Counted from the stretch's first letter, positions 23,146 through 33,300 are shown. The stretch is 50,123 nt of DNA from an uncultured Lachnospiraceae bacterium (GCA_900539175.1 UQAW01000021.1:1-50123), one strand, 5' to 3'. Notes: generated by a model not told the origin, from the letters alone. A program made the numbers and translations.

Positions 23146-24342
23146 ATGGTTACGTGCAGAGATATATTAAATTTGAAATTGGACGGGATGGAACTGATTG
23201 CCGGGGAAGAGGGGCTTGACCGTATCGTGTCCTGGAGCTATATCGTGCAGACAAGACCTTATGAAGATCACATGAATCAGGGGAATTTTGCGATGATTGT
23301 GGTAGATGATGTGCGGTTTGATTTTGAAGAAGTGGCACGCAGTATGGAGGAGTTGTATGCCCTGGGGATTTCCGGTTTGGCGGTTTCTGTGACAGAAGAT
23401 AAGGAAGAGGTTCCATCCTTCATTATTGAGCGTGCGGAGGAGATGAAGCTTCCCCTGTTTTATATCCGGTGGGAAGGTGCGTCTTTTGTTGACATTGCTC
23501 AGGGTATAGGTGCGTTGATTTTAGACACAGATGTGCAGAATAAGAGAACTGGAGATTATCTTTATAATTTGTTATTTGGATATGAAATCAATGAAAAGTA
23601 TGTGGAAAAACTTTCCGGACAGTTTGGCTTTGACTTTACAAAATTCTATCGGGTAGGAATTATCGTGGTGGACAGAACGTATGGGATCAACCTGGAGCAG
23701 GATGAGCATGTTTATGAATATTATGCAAACTGTCTGCAAAGGGAAGTGAAAGGGATAGATGGAAAACCTATGTTTATGCGTTTTCTGAACAAGTTTGTAC
23801 TGTTGTTCGAGGCTCGGGAGGATAAAAAAATTGAACGGGAACTGGAACGTATTTTACGGACTTTAGATGACAGTTTTCAGTTTAAAGGAAAAATCAGAAG
23901 TACGTGTATTCTGGGGGAAGCGTACAGGAGTCCGAAGGATTTTGGCAAAAGTTATCAGGAGGCAAAGAGTTTTATTCCAAGGAAAGATGTTCTGCCCAAT
24001 GCCAGGAGCAAAAAAGTAATCAGTGCCAGTGCCATGGGAATTTACAAGTTTATGTTTAACAGTGGGAATCAGGCAGAGGTTCTGCAGTATTGTAATGAGA
24101 AATTGAAAAAACTGGAGGAGTATGATCATGCCAATGGCGCATTTTTATGTGACACATTGATTGCATTTTATATGAATGGATTTAATGCCATAAAAACGGC
24201 GGAGGAGTTATATATTCATCGGAATTCGCTGCAATATCGGCTGAATAAGATTAAAGAGTTGTTGGAGATGGAGTTGAATGACTATGTGGAATATCTGGAT
24301 TTGGTGAATTGTATTCTGGTAAAAAAGTGGATGTTTTCGTGA
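23146..24342 (+). CDS. PucR/CdaR-family transcriptional regulator
   Basis: An N-terminal PucR-type sensory domain (about 1-125) begins with the family pattern of a catabolic-repertoire regulator. A GGDEF-like middle region follows, and the C-terminal helix-turn-helix NGFNAIKTAEELYIHRNSLQYRLNKIKELL ends the protein at 398 residues. PucR family members activate purine, amino-acid or GABA catabolic genes in response to a metabolite. It directly precedes, and is separated by a terminator from, the amino-acid transport and aminotransferase operon. It is therefore the likely local regulator. Confidence 0.88.
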   Translation: MVTCRDILNLKLDGMELIAGEEGLDRIVSWSYIVQTRPYEDHMNQGNFAMIVVDDVRFDFEEVARSMEELYALGISGLAVSVTEDKEEVPSFIIERAEEMKLPLFYIRWEGASFVDIAQGIGALILDTDVQNKRTGDYLYNLLFGYEINEKYVEKLSGQFGFDFTKFYRVGIIVVDRTYGINLEQDEHVYEYYANCLQREVKGIDGKPMFMRFLNKFVLLFEAREDKKIERELERILRTLDDSFQFKGKIRSTCILGEAYRSPKDFGKSYQEAKSFIPRKDVLPNARSKKVISASAMGIYKFMFNSGNQAEVLQYCNEKLKKLEEYDHANGAFLCDTLIAFYMNGFNAIKTAEELYIHRNSLQYRLNKIKELLEMELNDYVEYLDLVNCILVKKWMFS

Positions 24343-24426
24343 CAAACTGTGCAAAGTGCAAAGTATGTTTGTGCGTTTTGTACGTTGAAGAAAAGAAGGA
24401 AAGTTATTAAAATACTTAGCATGAGC

Positions 24427-24468
24427 AAGGGCGCTAGAGAAACGGGATGTTTCGTCTGGCGCCCTTTT
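24427..24468 (+). terminator. Strong intrinsic terminator after the PucR-type regulator
   Basis: AAGGGCGCTAGA pairs with TCTGGCGCCCTT (one G-U), and an inner GAAAC/GTTTC stem closes on a five-base loop; TTTT follows. It lies 85 bases after the regulator stop and isolates it from the transport operon. Confidence 0.88.
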
Positions 24469-24513
24469 ATGAATGGCGATGTTTGCGCTGGCAGACATGT
24501 CCGTTTGGAACAT
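24466..24513 (+). repeat. Short hairpin repeat, copy A
   Basis: This 45-base stretch (TATGAATGGCGATG..., hairpin ATGTTTGC/GCAGACAT, then GTCCGTTTGGAAC) has a near-identical copy in the other orientation at 50071-50118, where the stem is ATGTCTGC/GCAGACAT. It begins immediately after the terminator and ends about 50 bases before the binding-protein gene. Confidence 0.7.
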
Positions 24514-24561
24514 AACTTATTTTACGGATCGTCACAGGGACTGATCAGAAGGAGGATTATT

Positions 24562-25479
24562 ATGAAAATGGGAAAAGTACTTTCAATGGCAGTGGCAGGA
24601 ATGATGTTGATGGGCATGTTTACAGGCTGCGGCTCATCTTCCGCCAGTGGTTCATCTTCAGAGAGTGGATCTGCTTCAAAAAGCGAATCCTCTTCCATCG
24701 GTGGAGATAAGGATGTGCTAAAAGTAGGTATGGAATGTGCGTATGCACCATTCAACTGGACACAGGAAAATGCGGCAACGCCGGATGGAAGTGAGGCGCA
24801 GCCGATTTATGGTTCGAATTATTATACATATGGTTATGATGTGGCGGTGGCAAAAATGTTGGCGGACGAGCTGGGAATGGAGCTGGAAATTCATAAGGTG
24901 GAATGGTCCTCGATCGGAATTTCCATGGATTCCGGTGAATACGACTGTATCATTGCCGGTATGGGACGGACGGCTGAAAGAGAAATGGCGTATTCTTTTA
25001 CGGAGCCTTATTACTACAGGGATAATTGTATTGTTGTTAAAAAGGGCGGAAAATATGACAATGTTACAAAGCTTTCTGATTTGGCGGGAACTGGCTGTAA
25101 GGCGACTACACAGCTTGGCACAGGCTGGATTCCGTTATTGGATCAAATTGAAGGCGCAGAGACAGGCTCTAATTACGAAACAACTTCTGAGTGCTTTATG
25201 GCTGTTTCTAACGGTGTTGCAGATGTATGTATTGTGGATCTTCCAACTGCTGAGTCCGCTCTGTTGACAAATGATGATCTGGCAATTATCCAGTTTGATG
25301 AAAGTGATACCTTTACAGGGGATGATGAAATGGTCAATGTATGTATTGCAACAAGAAAAGATGATACAGCTCTTTGTGATAAGCTTCAGGGGGCTATGGA
25401 CTCTTTGGGATGGAATGATAAGGACAAAATGGATGAACTTATGGCGTCTGTTCTTACACAGCAGCCGGCAGCAGAATAA
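24562..25479 (+). CDS. Amino-acid ABC transporter substrate-binding lipoprotein
   Basis: This polar-amino-acid binding protein (SBP_bac_3 family) sits outside the cell on a lipid anchor: signal peptide 1-22 with lipobox MFTGC (C23), then a Ser-rich linker. The family start VLKVGMECAYAPFNWTQ and DCIIAGMGRTAEREMAYSFTEPYY identify the fold. The open frame extends to 24349 across a terminator and the short repeat, but GGAGGATTATT precedes the ATG at 24562, giving 305 residues. It is the first gene of a run ending at 30138. The ligand is unknown. A repeated Ser/Gly linker is usual in Lachnospiraceae lipoproteins. Confidence 0.92.
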   Translation: MKMGKVLSMAVAGMMLMGMFTGCGSSSASGSSSESGSASKSESSSIGGDKDVLKVGMECAYAPFNWTQENAATPDGSEAQPIYGSNYYTYGYDVAVAKMLADELGMELEIHKVEWSSIGISMDSGEYDCIIAGMGRTAEREMAYSFTEPYYYRDNCIVVKKGGKYDNVTKLSDLAGTGCKATTQLGTGWIPLLDQIEGAETGSNYETTSECFMAVSNGVADVCIVDLPTAESALLTNDDLAIIQFDESDTFTGDDEMVNVCIATRKDDTALCDKLQGAMDSLGWNDKDKMDELMASVLTQQPAAE

Positions 25480-25532
25480 AGGCGGCATGACACAGATGAA
25501 GTGTCGGGTATGAAGAGGAAAGAGGTGGAACT

Positions 25533-26300
25533 ATGTGGGCAGTATTAGCAGTTGAAAATCCCGGAAATTCTTTGGAATGGATGGTTTTTCTTGCAGAAAA
25601 ATATGGCAATATGTTTCTGGAGGGAACGTGGCTTACTTTGTATATTGCAGTGCTTGGCACGCTGACAGGCTTTATTCTGGGATTTTTGATTGGAATTATT
25701 CAGGATATGAAAATCAATAATGGTGACAATCGTATCAAAAAGTTTTTTATAAGATTGATAAAGATTGTGGCAGCCATTTATGTGGAAATTTTCCGGGATA
25801 CGCCGATGATTGTGCAGGCGATGATTATTTTCTACGGATTAAGGCAATCTGGCGTCAGCATGACAACGACATTTGCAGGTATTCTTGTTACGACATTGAA
25901 TACAGGCGCTTATATGGCTGAAACTGTCCGAGGCGGCATTGGATCTATTGATCTGGGGCAGAGAGAAGGTGCCTGGGCTATGGGAATGTCACCTATGAAG
26001 ACTATGCTGTACATTGTTCTTCCGCAGGCTTTCCGGAATATTATCCCGGAGATGGCAAATACATTTTTAACAAATCTGAAAATGACGTCAGTTCTGAATG
26101 TGATTGCAGTTCAGGAATTATTTATGGCAGCAAAAACTGCCGGTGGCAATTATTATAAATATTTTGAGTCTTATTTGGTTATAGCAATCATTTACTTTGT
26201 ATTGTGTTTCGTCTTCAACCGAATCTTTATTCTTATGGAAAAAAGGATGCGGGGAAAGAACGATTATGCTTTAGCTGTTGAATATATGGATAACCAGTGA
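25533..26300 (+). CDS. Amino-acid ABC transporter permease (HisM/GlnP type)
   Basis: The membrane permease has several hydrophobic helices, the family segment VEIFRDTPMIVQAMIIFYG and an EAA-like loop (REGAWAMGMSPMKTMLYIVLPQAFRN) that docks the ATPase. At 255 residues it is full length; the short N-terminal extension (WAVLAVENPGNSLEWMVF) is not unusual. GAGGTGG lies before the ATG. A single permease suggests a homodimeric channel. It lies between the binding protein and ATPase genes. Confidence 0.92.
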   Translation: MWAVLAVENPGNSLEWMVFLAEKYGNMFLEGTWLTLYIAVLGTLTGFILGFLIGIIQDMKINNGDNRIKKFFIRLIKIVAAIYVEIFRDTPMIVQAMIIFYGLRQSGVSMTTTFAGILVTTLNTGAYMAETVRGGIGSIDLGQREGAWAMGMSPMKTMLYIVLPQAFRNIIPEMANTFLTNLKMTSVLNVIAVQELFMAAKTAGGNYYKYFESYLVIAIIYFVLCFVFNRIFILMEKRMRGKNDYALAVEYMDNQ

Positions 26301-26311
26301 GGAGGAATTTT

Positions 26312-27052
26312 ATGAGTGAATGTATTATTTCTATTCAGGATTTGAGTAAATCTTTTGGAAAACATGAAGTACTTCGAAAGATTGACATTGATGTCAGGTC
26401 GGGAGAAATCATATGTATCGTGGGTTCCTCAGGCTCGGGCAAATCTACGTTGTTAAGATGCATCAATAAGCTGGAATGTCAGACATCCGGAAAAATTATG
26501 TATCATGGAAAAGAAATCAGGGATGTACAGAAGGAGATTAACAATTACAGATCAAAAGTCGGCATGGTGTTCCAGTCTTTCAACCTGTTTCATAATATGA
26601 CGGTGTTGGAAAATTGCACGATTTGCACACGAAAAGTGCTGCATATTAATAAGCAGGAGGCATTTGAAAGGGCAATCACGCATCTGAAAGAAGTGGGTAT
26701 GGCACCATATATTCACGCAAAACCGGACCAGTTATCGGGCGGACAGAAACAGAGAGTGGCTATTGCAAGATCCCTGTGTATGAATCCGGAGGTATTATTA
26801 TTTGACGAACCCACATCGGCTTTGGATCCGGAGATGGTAGGAGAGGTGTTAAATGTTATGAAAGAACTGGCAACTACAGGGCTTACAATGATTATTGTAA
26901 CCCATGAGATGGCATTTGCCAGAGATGTATCTACGAGAACGATATTCATGGACCGTGGTTTCGTGGCGGAAGATGCAGCACCATCAGAGTTGTTCAGGAA
27001 TCCAAAGAATCCACGTACCAGAGAATTCTTAAGCAGATATCTGGCGGGCTGA
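26312..27052 (+). CDS. Amino-acid ABC transporter ATP-binding protein (GlnQ/HisP type)
   Basis: This ATPase energises the amino-acid importer. Walker A GSSGSGKST, Q-loop VFQSFNLFHNMTVLEN, signature LSGGQKQR, Walker B VLLFDEPTSALDPEM and the switch histidine in VTHEM are all present. The frame can be read from a GTG at 26297 that overlaps the permease stop, but GGAGG lies between it and the ATG at 26312, so 26312 is the start (246 residues). The closely packed trio forms a complete importer. Confidence 0.93.
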   Translation: MSECIISIQDLSKSFGKHEVLRKIDIDVRSGEIICIVGSSGSGKSTLLRCINKLECQTSGKIMYHGKEIRDVQKEINNYRSKVGMVFQSFNLFHNMTVLENCTICTRKVLHINKQEAFERAITHLKEVGMAPYIHAKPDQLSGGQKQRVAIARSLCMNPEVLLFDEPTSALDPEMVGEVLNVMKELATTGLTMIIVTHEMAFARDVSTRTIFMDRGFVAEDAAPSELFRNPKNPRTREFLSRYLAG

Positions 27053-27068
27053 CAGGAGGAATAAGATT

Positions 27069-27725
27069 ATGGGAAATTTTGTTGTGACCTTTGCCAGAGG
27101 ATTTGGCACCGGGGGAAAAGAAATCGCATCACGTCTGGCCAAGGATCTGGGCATTCATTGTTATGAAAATCGAATTCTGACCCTTGCCAGTCAAATGAGC
27201 GGCCTGGATGAAGTGCTTTTTCAGGAGGTAAATGAAAAAATCCGAAAAAATGGCGGTTTTGCCGCCTTCATGAGAGGTCTTCCAAGATCAAGAAACTATA
27301 TCAGCAGAAATGAGAAATTTGTATCAGATGATAAATTATTTGAATATCAGAGTAGGATTATCCGGAATCTTGCAGAACAGGAATCTTGTGTCATTGTAGG
27401 AAAGTGCGCGGATTATGTACTCCGGGATAAGCAGAATGTAGTCAGTATCTATATAGAAGCGCCAAGAGCATTCTGTGTTGAGCGGACGATGGAGCATATG
27501 GGTGTGACCGAGGAAGTTGCCAATGCGACAATTGAACGGGCTGATAAGTTCCGGGCAGACTATTATAAATATTATACTCATGGAAATTACTGGACGAATC
27601 CGGTCAATTACGATATGACGCTGAATAGTGAGAAGATCGGAATAGAGGATTGCGTCAAAGTAATAGAAAAGTATTTGATGATCAAAGGATTCATTTCAAC
27701 GGACAGGATAAAAAAAGCAGAATAA
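27069..27725 (+). CDS. Cytidylate-kinase-like family protein
   Basis: This P-loop nucleotide kinase-like protein of 218 residues has the family loop ARGFGTGGKEIASRLA, where the usual Ser/Thr after the lysine is Glu, typical of this Clostridial family rather than of true Cmk. Later features are VIVGKCADYVL and IYIEAPRAFCVERTM. The conserved basic YYKYYT segment near 155-165 is also family-typical. True cytidylate kinase acts on CMP; the substrate of this group is not established. Its position inside an amino-acid transport and aminotransferase operon, 16 bases from the ATPase gene, is notable. Confidence 0.82.
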   Translation: MGNFVVTFARGFGTGGKEIASRLAKDLGIHCYENRILTLASQMSGLDEVLFQEVNEKIRKNGGFAAFMRGLPRSRNYISRNEKFVSDDKLFEYQSRIIRNLAEQESCVIVGKCADYVLRDKQNVVSIYIEAPRAFCVERTMEHMGVTEEVANATIERADKFRADYYKYYTHGNYWTNPVNYDMTLNSEKIGIEDCVKVIEKYLMIKGFISTDRIKKAE

Positions 27726-27750
27726 GGACAGGATTCAGGAGGAAAACAGT

Positions 27751-28965
27751 ATGAAATTAGCAGACACTGGGTTGACCGTACAGGATATAAAGGATAAGGC
27801 AAGCAAATATATGATTGAAACTTATGAGAGATTTGATTTTCTTGCAGAAACTGCAAAGGAGCAGTTTATCTACGATGAAAAGGGAGAGGCGTACTTGGAT
27901 TTTTATGCAGGTATCGCTGTAAACTCCGCCGGAAACTGTAATGAGAAGGTTGTGGAGGCAGTTGTAGAGCAGGCAAAAACTCTGATGCATACCTTTAATT
28001 ATCCTTATACTATTCCGCAGGCATTGCTGGCGGAGAAAGTATGTACAACAATCGGCATGGACAAAATCTTTTACCAGAATTCAGGTACAGAGGCGAATGA
28101 GGCTATGATTAAAATGGCCAGAAAATACGGTATTGAAAAATATGGTCCCAACCGTTACCATATCGTGACAGCGAAAATGGGTTTCCATGGAAGAACATTT
28201 GGTGCTATGTCGGCTACCGGTCAGCCGGGTAACGGCTGCCAGGTGGGATTCGGTCCTATGACGTATGGATTCTCCTATGCTCCATACAATGATTTACAGG
28301 CATTTAAGGATGCGTGTACAGAAAATACGATTGCAATCATGATTGAACCGGTGCAGGGGGAAGGCGGTGTACATCCGGCTACGATGGAGTTCATGAAGGG
28401 ACTTCGTGAATTCTGTGACGAAAACGGCATGTTGCTGTTGATTGATGAAGTGCAGACCGGATGGTGCAGAAGCGGTAAAGTAATGAGTTATATGAACTAT
28501 GGCATCAAACCGGATATCGTATCCATGGCGAAGGCTCTTGGGGGTGGGATGCCGATTGGCGCAATCTGTGCTACCGAAGAGGTGGCAAAGGCATTTACGC
28601 CTGGTTCACATGGAACAACGTTCGGCGGTCATCCGGTTTCCTGTGCGGCGGCGCTTGCGGAAGTCAATGAACTGTTAGAGCGTGATCTGGCGGGAAACGC
28701 AGCGAAAATGGGCGGATATTTTATGAAAAAATTAAAGACACTTCCACATGTGAAGGAAGTGCGTGGGCAGGGCTTACTTGTTGGTGTGGAATTTGATGAT
28801 GCTGTGGATGCTGTGGAAGTAAAACATGAATGTCTTCGCAGGCATCTTTTGATTACAGCCATCGGTTCCCATACGATTCGTATGGTTCCGCCGTTGATTA
28901 TTGATGAGAAGGATTGCGATCAGGCATATGATATTATCAATGCCGCTGTCGAAGCATTGAGTTAG
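27751..28965 (+). CDS. Class III PLP aminotransferase (omega-amino acid/acetylornithine type)
   Basis: This fold-type I aminotransferase of 404 residues has the family's NSGTEANE (110-117), the cofactor-binding D232 in LLLIDEVQTG and the PLP lysine K261 in SMAKALGGGMPIG; GTTFGGHPVSCAAAL follows. Such enzymes take the terminal amino group from GABA, beta-alanine, 5-aminovalerate, acetylornithine or similar compounds to 2-oxoglutarate or pyruvate. With an importer before it and an iron alcohol dehydrogenase after it (12 bases), a catabolic omega-transaminase making a semialdehyde is more likely than arginine-biosynthetic ArgD. The exact substrate is unknown. Confidence 0.87.
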   Translation: MKLADTGLTVQDIKDKASKYMIETYERFDFLAETAKEQFIYDEKGEAYLDFYAGIAVNSAGNCNEKVVEAVVEQAKTLMHTFNYPYTIPQALLAEKVCTTIGMDKIFYQNSGTEANEAMIKMARKYGIEKYGPNRYHIVTAKMGFHGRTFGAMSATGQPGNGCQVGFGPMTYGFSYAPYNDLQAFKDACTENTIAIMIEPVQGEGGVHPATMEFMKGLREFCDENGMLLLIDEVQTGWCRSGKVMSYMNYGIKPDIVSMAKALGGGMPIGAICATEEVAKAFTPGSHGTTFGGHPVSCAAALAEVNELLERDLAGNAAKMGGYFMKKLKTLPHVKEVRGQGLLVGVEFDDAVDAVEVKHECLRRHLLITAIGSHTIRMVPPLIIDEKDCDQAYDIINAAVEALS

Positions 28966-28977
28966 GAGGACGATACG

Positions 28978-30138
28978 ATGATGCTATCTTCGGATATATT
29001 TTCATTTTCTATTCCGCAGAATATCGTGGTGGGAGAGGGGAGCCTTAGACGGCTCCCCAAACTGGCCAAAGAATTACATAGGAAAAAAGGTTATATTATT
29101 TCAGGTCCCCATCTGAGACGGATTGGTATGGTGGACAGATGCCGTCTGGCGCTTGCCAAGGAAGGCATGGAAAGTGAGGCATTTACGGAGACAGAAGGAA
29201 ATCCGGGCACAGAGACCGTGGAAAAGGCAGCAGAGGGTTTTCGGAAAAGTGGTGCCGATTTTATTGTGGCAATCGGTGGAGGCTCTCCGCTGGATGTTGC
29301 GAAAGCGGTTGCTGTCGTTGCGGTTTTCGGCGGTAAAATTACAGACTATGAGGGACAAGGCAAAGTACCAGGTCCGGTGGTTCCTATGATAGCGATTCCA
29401 ACCACAGCAGGAACTGGATCTGAGGTGACGGCATTTTCGGTAATTACAGATCACAGCAGAAATTACAAATTGACGGTTGTCAGCAATTATCTGCTTCCTG
29501 CATATGCGATCCTTGATCCGGAGTTGATTACCAGTGTTCCAAAGAGGACAGCGGCAGCATGCGGTGTAGATGCTATGGTTCATGCTTTGGAAGCTTATAC
29601 ATCTTTAGCGGCTTCTCCGTTTTCGGATATGTTTGCTTTAAAGGCTCTGGCATTGATTGGCGGCAATATCCGGGCATATGTGGCCAATCGTAGCAATAAG
29701 AAGGCAGCGGAGGCAATGCTTATAGGTTCTTTGTTTGCCGGAATTGCTTTTTCTCATGCGAGACTGGGAGATGTGCATGCTATGAGCCATCCTGTCAGCG
29801 CATATTTTGATGTGGCCCATGGTGTTGCCAATGCAATCCTGCTTCCTGTGATTGTAGAATATAATGCACTGGCAGATCAGGGAAAATATTATGACATATA
29901 CCGTTGTATTGCCGAATGCCCGGCAGAGGTGAAAGATTTTTCTTCAGAGATGCTTGCCGAAGAGCTTGTGAAATTAAATGAGAAATTGGGAATTCCAGTC
30001 AGCCTGAAAGAGGTCGGAGTAAAAGAGGAACTGTTTGAAGCTATGGCAATCGATGCTATGAAAAGCGGCAATATTACTGTAAATCCAAGAATGACGGAAA
30101 TAGAGGATGTTATACATCTGTATGAACAGGCATTTTAA
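28978..30138 (+). CDS. Iron-containing alcohol dehydrogenase (semialdehyde/4-hydroxybutyrate dehydrogenase-like)
   Basis: This NAD(P)-dependent group III dehydrogenase has 386 residues. The dinucleotide motif is GGGSPLDVAK (100-109). The metal ligands are D198 and H202 (GVDAMVHALEAY) and H267 and H281 (VHAMSHP...AHGVANA), with the usual 14-residue spacing between the histidines. It probably reduces the semialdehyde made by the adjacent transaminase to a hydroxy acid, as 4-hydroxybutyrate dehydrogenase does in GABA fermentation, with NADH re-oxidation as the gain. AGGAGG precedes an ATGATG start. It is the last gene of the operon. Confidence 0.88.
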   Translation: MMLSSDIFSFSIPQNIVVGEGSLRRLPKLAKELHRKKGYIISGPHLRRIGMVDRCRLALAKEGMESEAFTETEGNPGTETVEKAAEGFRKSGADFIVAIGGGSPLDVAKAVAVVAVFGGKITDYEGQGKVPGPVVPMIAIPTTAGTGSEVTAFSVITDHSRNYKLTVVSNYLLPAYAILDPELITSVPKRTAAACGVDAMVHALEAYTSLAASPFSDMFALKALALIGGNIRAYVANRSNKKAAEAMLIGSLFAGIAFSHARLGDVHAMSHPVSAYFDVAHGVANAILLPVIVEYNALADQGKYYDIYRCIAECPAEVKDFSSEMLAEELVKLNEKLGIPVSLKEVGVKEELFEAMAIDAMKSGNITVNPRMTEIEDVIHLYEQAF

Positions 30139-30308
30139 ACAGAATTTTTTAAATAGCATAATCAGCTTATTCGGAAAGTGAGAAAAATGTTCCTATCTGT
30201 TTTAATGATGTGAAAGCGTATTGGATATTAGTTAAATTAATAGATGAGATAAGAGATATTAATTATACTTATAAGAAATTTTGTGCTACAATAAAATCAT
30301 CTTATGGT

Positions 30309-30325
30309 GGCAGAATAATTCTGCC
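30309..30325. promoter_or_regulatory. 17-bp operator-like palindrome in the purL leader
   Basis: GGCAGAATAATTCTGCC is a perfect dyad (8-bp arms, 1-bp centre) about 42 bases before the purL start. A TACAAT (30287-30292) lies just upstream as a possible -10 but without a good -35. The palindrome would sit near the transcription start, as an operator or a small RNA hairpin. No purine riboswitch was recognised. Confidence 0.45.
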
Positions 30326-30367
30326 GATGTTCAACCGTAGTATCCCAAACGAAAGGATAGGAAAAGT

Positions 30368-33300
30368 ATGAGTACAGTAAGACGTGTGTATGTTGAGAAG
30401 AAACCGGAATTTGCCGGAGAAGCAAAGGATTTAAGACATGAGATCAAGCATTATCTGGACATTCCGGGGATTCGGAATGTTCGGATTCTGATTCGGTATG
30501 ATGTGGAAAATGTCAGTGAGGAAACTTTTGAAAAGGCTTGTCATGTGGTATTTGCAGAGCCTCCGGTCGATACTTTATATAAAGAAGAATTCCCGATGGC
30601 GGAAGGTGCAAAGGTATTTTCCGTAGAGTATCTGCCGGGGCAGTTTGACCAGAGAGCAGATTCTGCCGTACAGTGTGTACAGTTCCTGAAAGAAGATGAG
30701 CAGCCAATTATCCGTTCCGCAACCACTTATGTGATTGAAGGAGAGGTAAATGATGCGGAGTTTGAGGCGATTAAGAGCCACTGCATCAACCCGGTGGATT
30801 CCCGGGAAACTGGTATGGAAAAACCAGAGACTTTGGTGACAAAGTTCGAAGATCCTGCGGATGTCAGCATTTTTGAAGGATTTAACGAAATGCCGGAAGA
30901 CAGACTTCATGAACTTTACAGTTCTTTGAATCTGGCTATGACCTTCAAAGATTTCCAGCATATCCAGAATTACTTTAAAAAGGAAGAAAAGAGAGATCCG
31001 TCCATGACGGAGATTCGTGTACTGGATACCTACTGGTCCGATCACTGCCGTCATACTACATTTTCCACAGAATTGAAGAATGTGGAGTTTGGTGACGGTG
31101 ATTATAAAGAGCCTATCGTAAATGCATATGAAAGATATGTTGCGGATCATAAGGAGATCTTCAAGGGCAGAGATGACAAGTTCATCTGTCTGATGGATCT
31201 GGCATTGATGGCGATGAGAAAGTTAAAAGCAGAAGGCAAGCTGGAGGATCAGGAAGAGTCTGATGAGATTAATGCCTGCTCCATCGTTGTTCCGGTTGAT
31301 GTGGACGGTGTGGAAGAAGAGTGGCTGATCAACTTTAAGAACGAAACTCATAACCATCCTACGGAGATTGAGCCGTTTGGTGGTGCGGCTACCTGTCTTG
31401 GCGGTGCAATCCGTGATCCGCTTTCCGGACGTACCTATGTATATCAGGCAATGCGTGTGACCGGTGCAGCCGATCCGACGGTTTCCGTAAAAGAGACGCT
31501 TCACGGCAAACTGCCGCAGAAGAAGCTGGTTCGCGGCGCAGCCCACGGTTACAGTTCTTACGGCAATCAGATCGGACTGGCTACCGGATATGTAAAAGAA
31601 GTCTATCATCCGAACTATGTGGCAAAGCGTATGGAAATCGGTGCTGTCATGGGTGCAGCTCCAAGACGCGCAGTCATCCGTGAGAATTCCGATCCGGGCG
31701 ATATCATTATCCTCCTTGGAGGACGTACCGGACGTGACGGTATCGGCGGTGCAACAGGTTCTTCCAAAGTTCATACGGAAGCTTCCATTGAGGTCTGCGG
31801 CGCTGAGGTCCAGAAGGGAAATGCTCCGACAGAGCGTAAGATTCAGCGTATGTTCCGCCGTGAAGAAGTGAGCAGGCTGATCAAGAAATGTAATGACTTT
31901 GGTGCAGGCGGTGTATCTGTAGCGATCGGAGAGCTTGCAGCAGGTCTGAAAGTAGATTTGGATAAAGTTCCGAAAAAGTATGCCGGTCTTGACGGTACGG
32001 AGATCGCAATCTCTGAGTCTCAGGAGCGTATGGCAGTTGTTGTAGATCCGAAAGACGTGGATCAGTTCCTGAAATATGCCAATGAAGAGAATCTGGAAGC
32101 AGTATGCGTAGCGGTTGTTACAGAAGAACCTCGTCTGGTACTGAGCTGGAGAGGCAAAGAAATTGTGAACATTTCCCGTGCATTTCTGGACACCAACGGT
32201 GCTCATCAGGAAACAGATGTATATGTTGAGATTCCGGAAAAAGACGGTAATACCCTGAAACGCAGTGAGGATATTGCTGATGTGAAAGCAAAATGGCTGG
32301 AAACCCTGTCAGATCTCAATACCTGTTCTCAAAAAGGTCTGGTGGAGATGTTTGACTCCTCCATCGGTGCAGGTTCTGTTCTGATGCCTTATGGTGGAAA
32401 ATATCAGATGACAGAGACACAGTCTATGGTTGCTAAAGTTCCGGTAGCCAACGGAAAAACCAATACGGTAACAATGATGAGCTATGGATTCGATCCATAT
32501 GTGTCCAGTTGGAGCCCATATCATGGAGCTGTCTATGCGGTTCTGGAATCCATTGCCCGGATTGTGGCAACCGGCGGTGATTACAGCAAGATTCGTTTTA
32601 CGTTCCAGGAATACTTCCGTCGTATGACTGAAGATCCGAAGAGATGGAGTCAGCCGTTTGCGGCACTGTTGGGTGCATATGATGCACAGTTGGGCTTTGG
32701 CCTGCCTTCCATCGGCGGAAAAGACAGTATGTCCGGTACGTTTAATGATATTGATGTTCCGCCGACACTGGTTTCCTTCGCAGTGGATGTGGCAAAAGAA
32801 CAGGATGTCATTACACCGGAACTTAAAAAGGCAGGAAATAAACTGGTATGGATTCATGTTCCAAGGGATGCGTATGATCTTCCGAAATACGAGGAGATCA
32901 TGGATCTCTATGCAAGATTCCATGCAGATGTTCTGGCTAAGAAGGTGGTTTCCGCATATGCTCTGGATCGCCACGGTATCGCTGCTGCCGTATCCAAGAT
33001 GGCATTCGGTAATAAGATGGGTGTGAAGATTGAGCATAATGTGGATGTCAGAGATCTGTTCAGCCCATACTTCGGTGATCTGATCTGTGAAGTGGAAGCA
33101 GGCAAAGTGTCTGAACTTTCTGTGACTTATACCGTGATCGGTGAAGTGACCGACCAGGCGGCAATCGAATACTGTAATATGAAGCTTTCGATTGAAGAGG
33201 CCTGCACTGCCTGGAATGCACCGCTTGAAAAAGTATTTAAGACGGTATCCGGTGCGCCGACAGACGCGAAGGTGGAATCTCCGCTTTATGATACAAAAGA

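Noticed and set aside
24349..24561. N-terminal extension of the amino-acid binding protein
   Set aside because: The extra frame spans a terminator and a repeat; the ATG at 24562 has a strong ribosome site and begins a normal lipoprotein signal.
28978..30138. Ethanol-type alcohol dehydrogenase
   Set aside because: The motifs fit any group III Fe-ADH; its operon with a transaminase makes semialdehyde reduction more likely than ethanol formation.
30139..30367. Purine riboswitch or PurR box before purL
   Set aside because: No purine aptamer core or PurR CGAA-type box pair could be found; only a short dyad.
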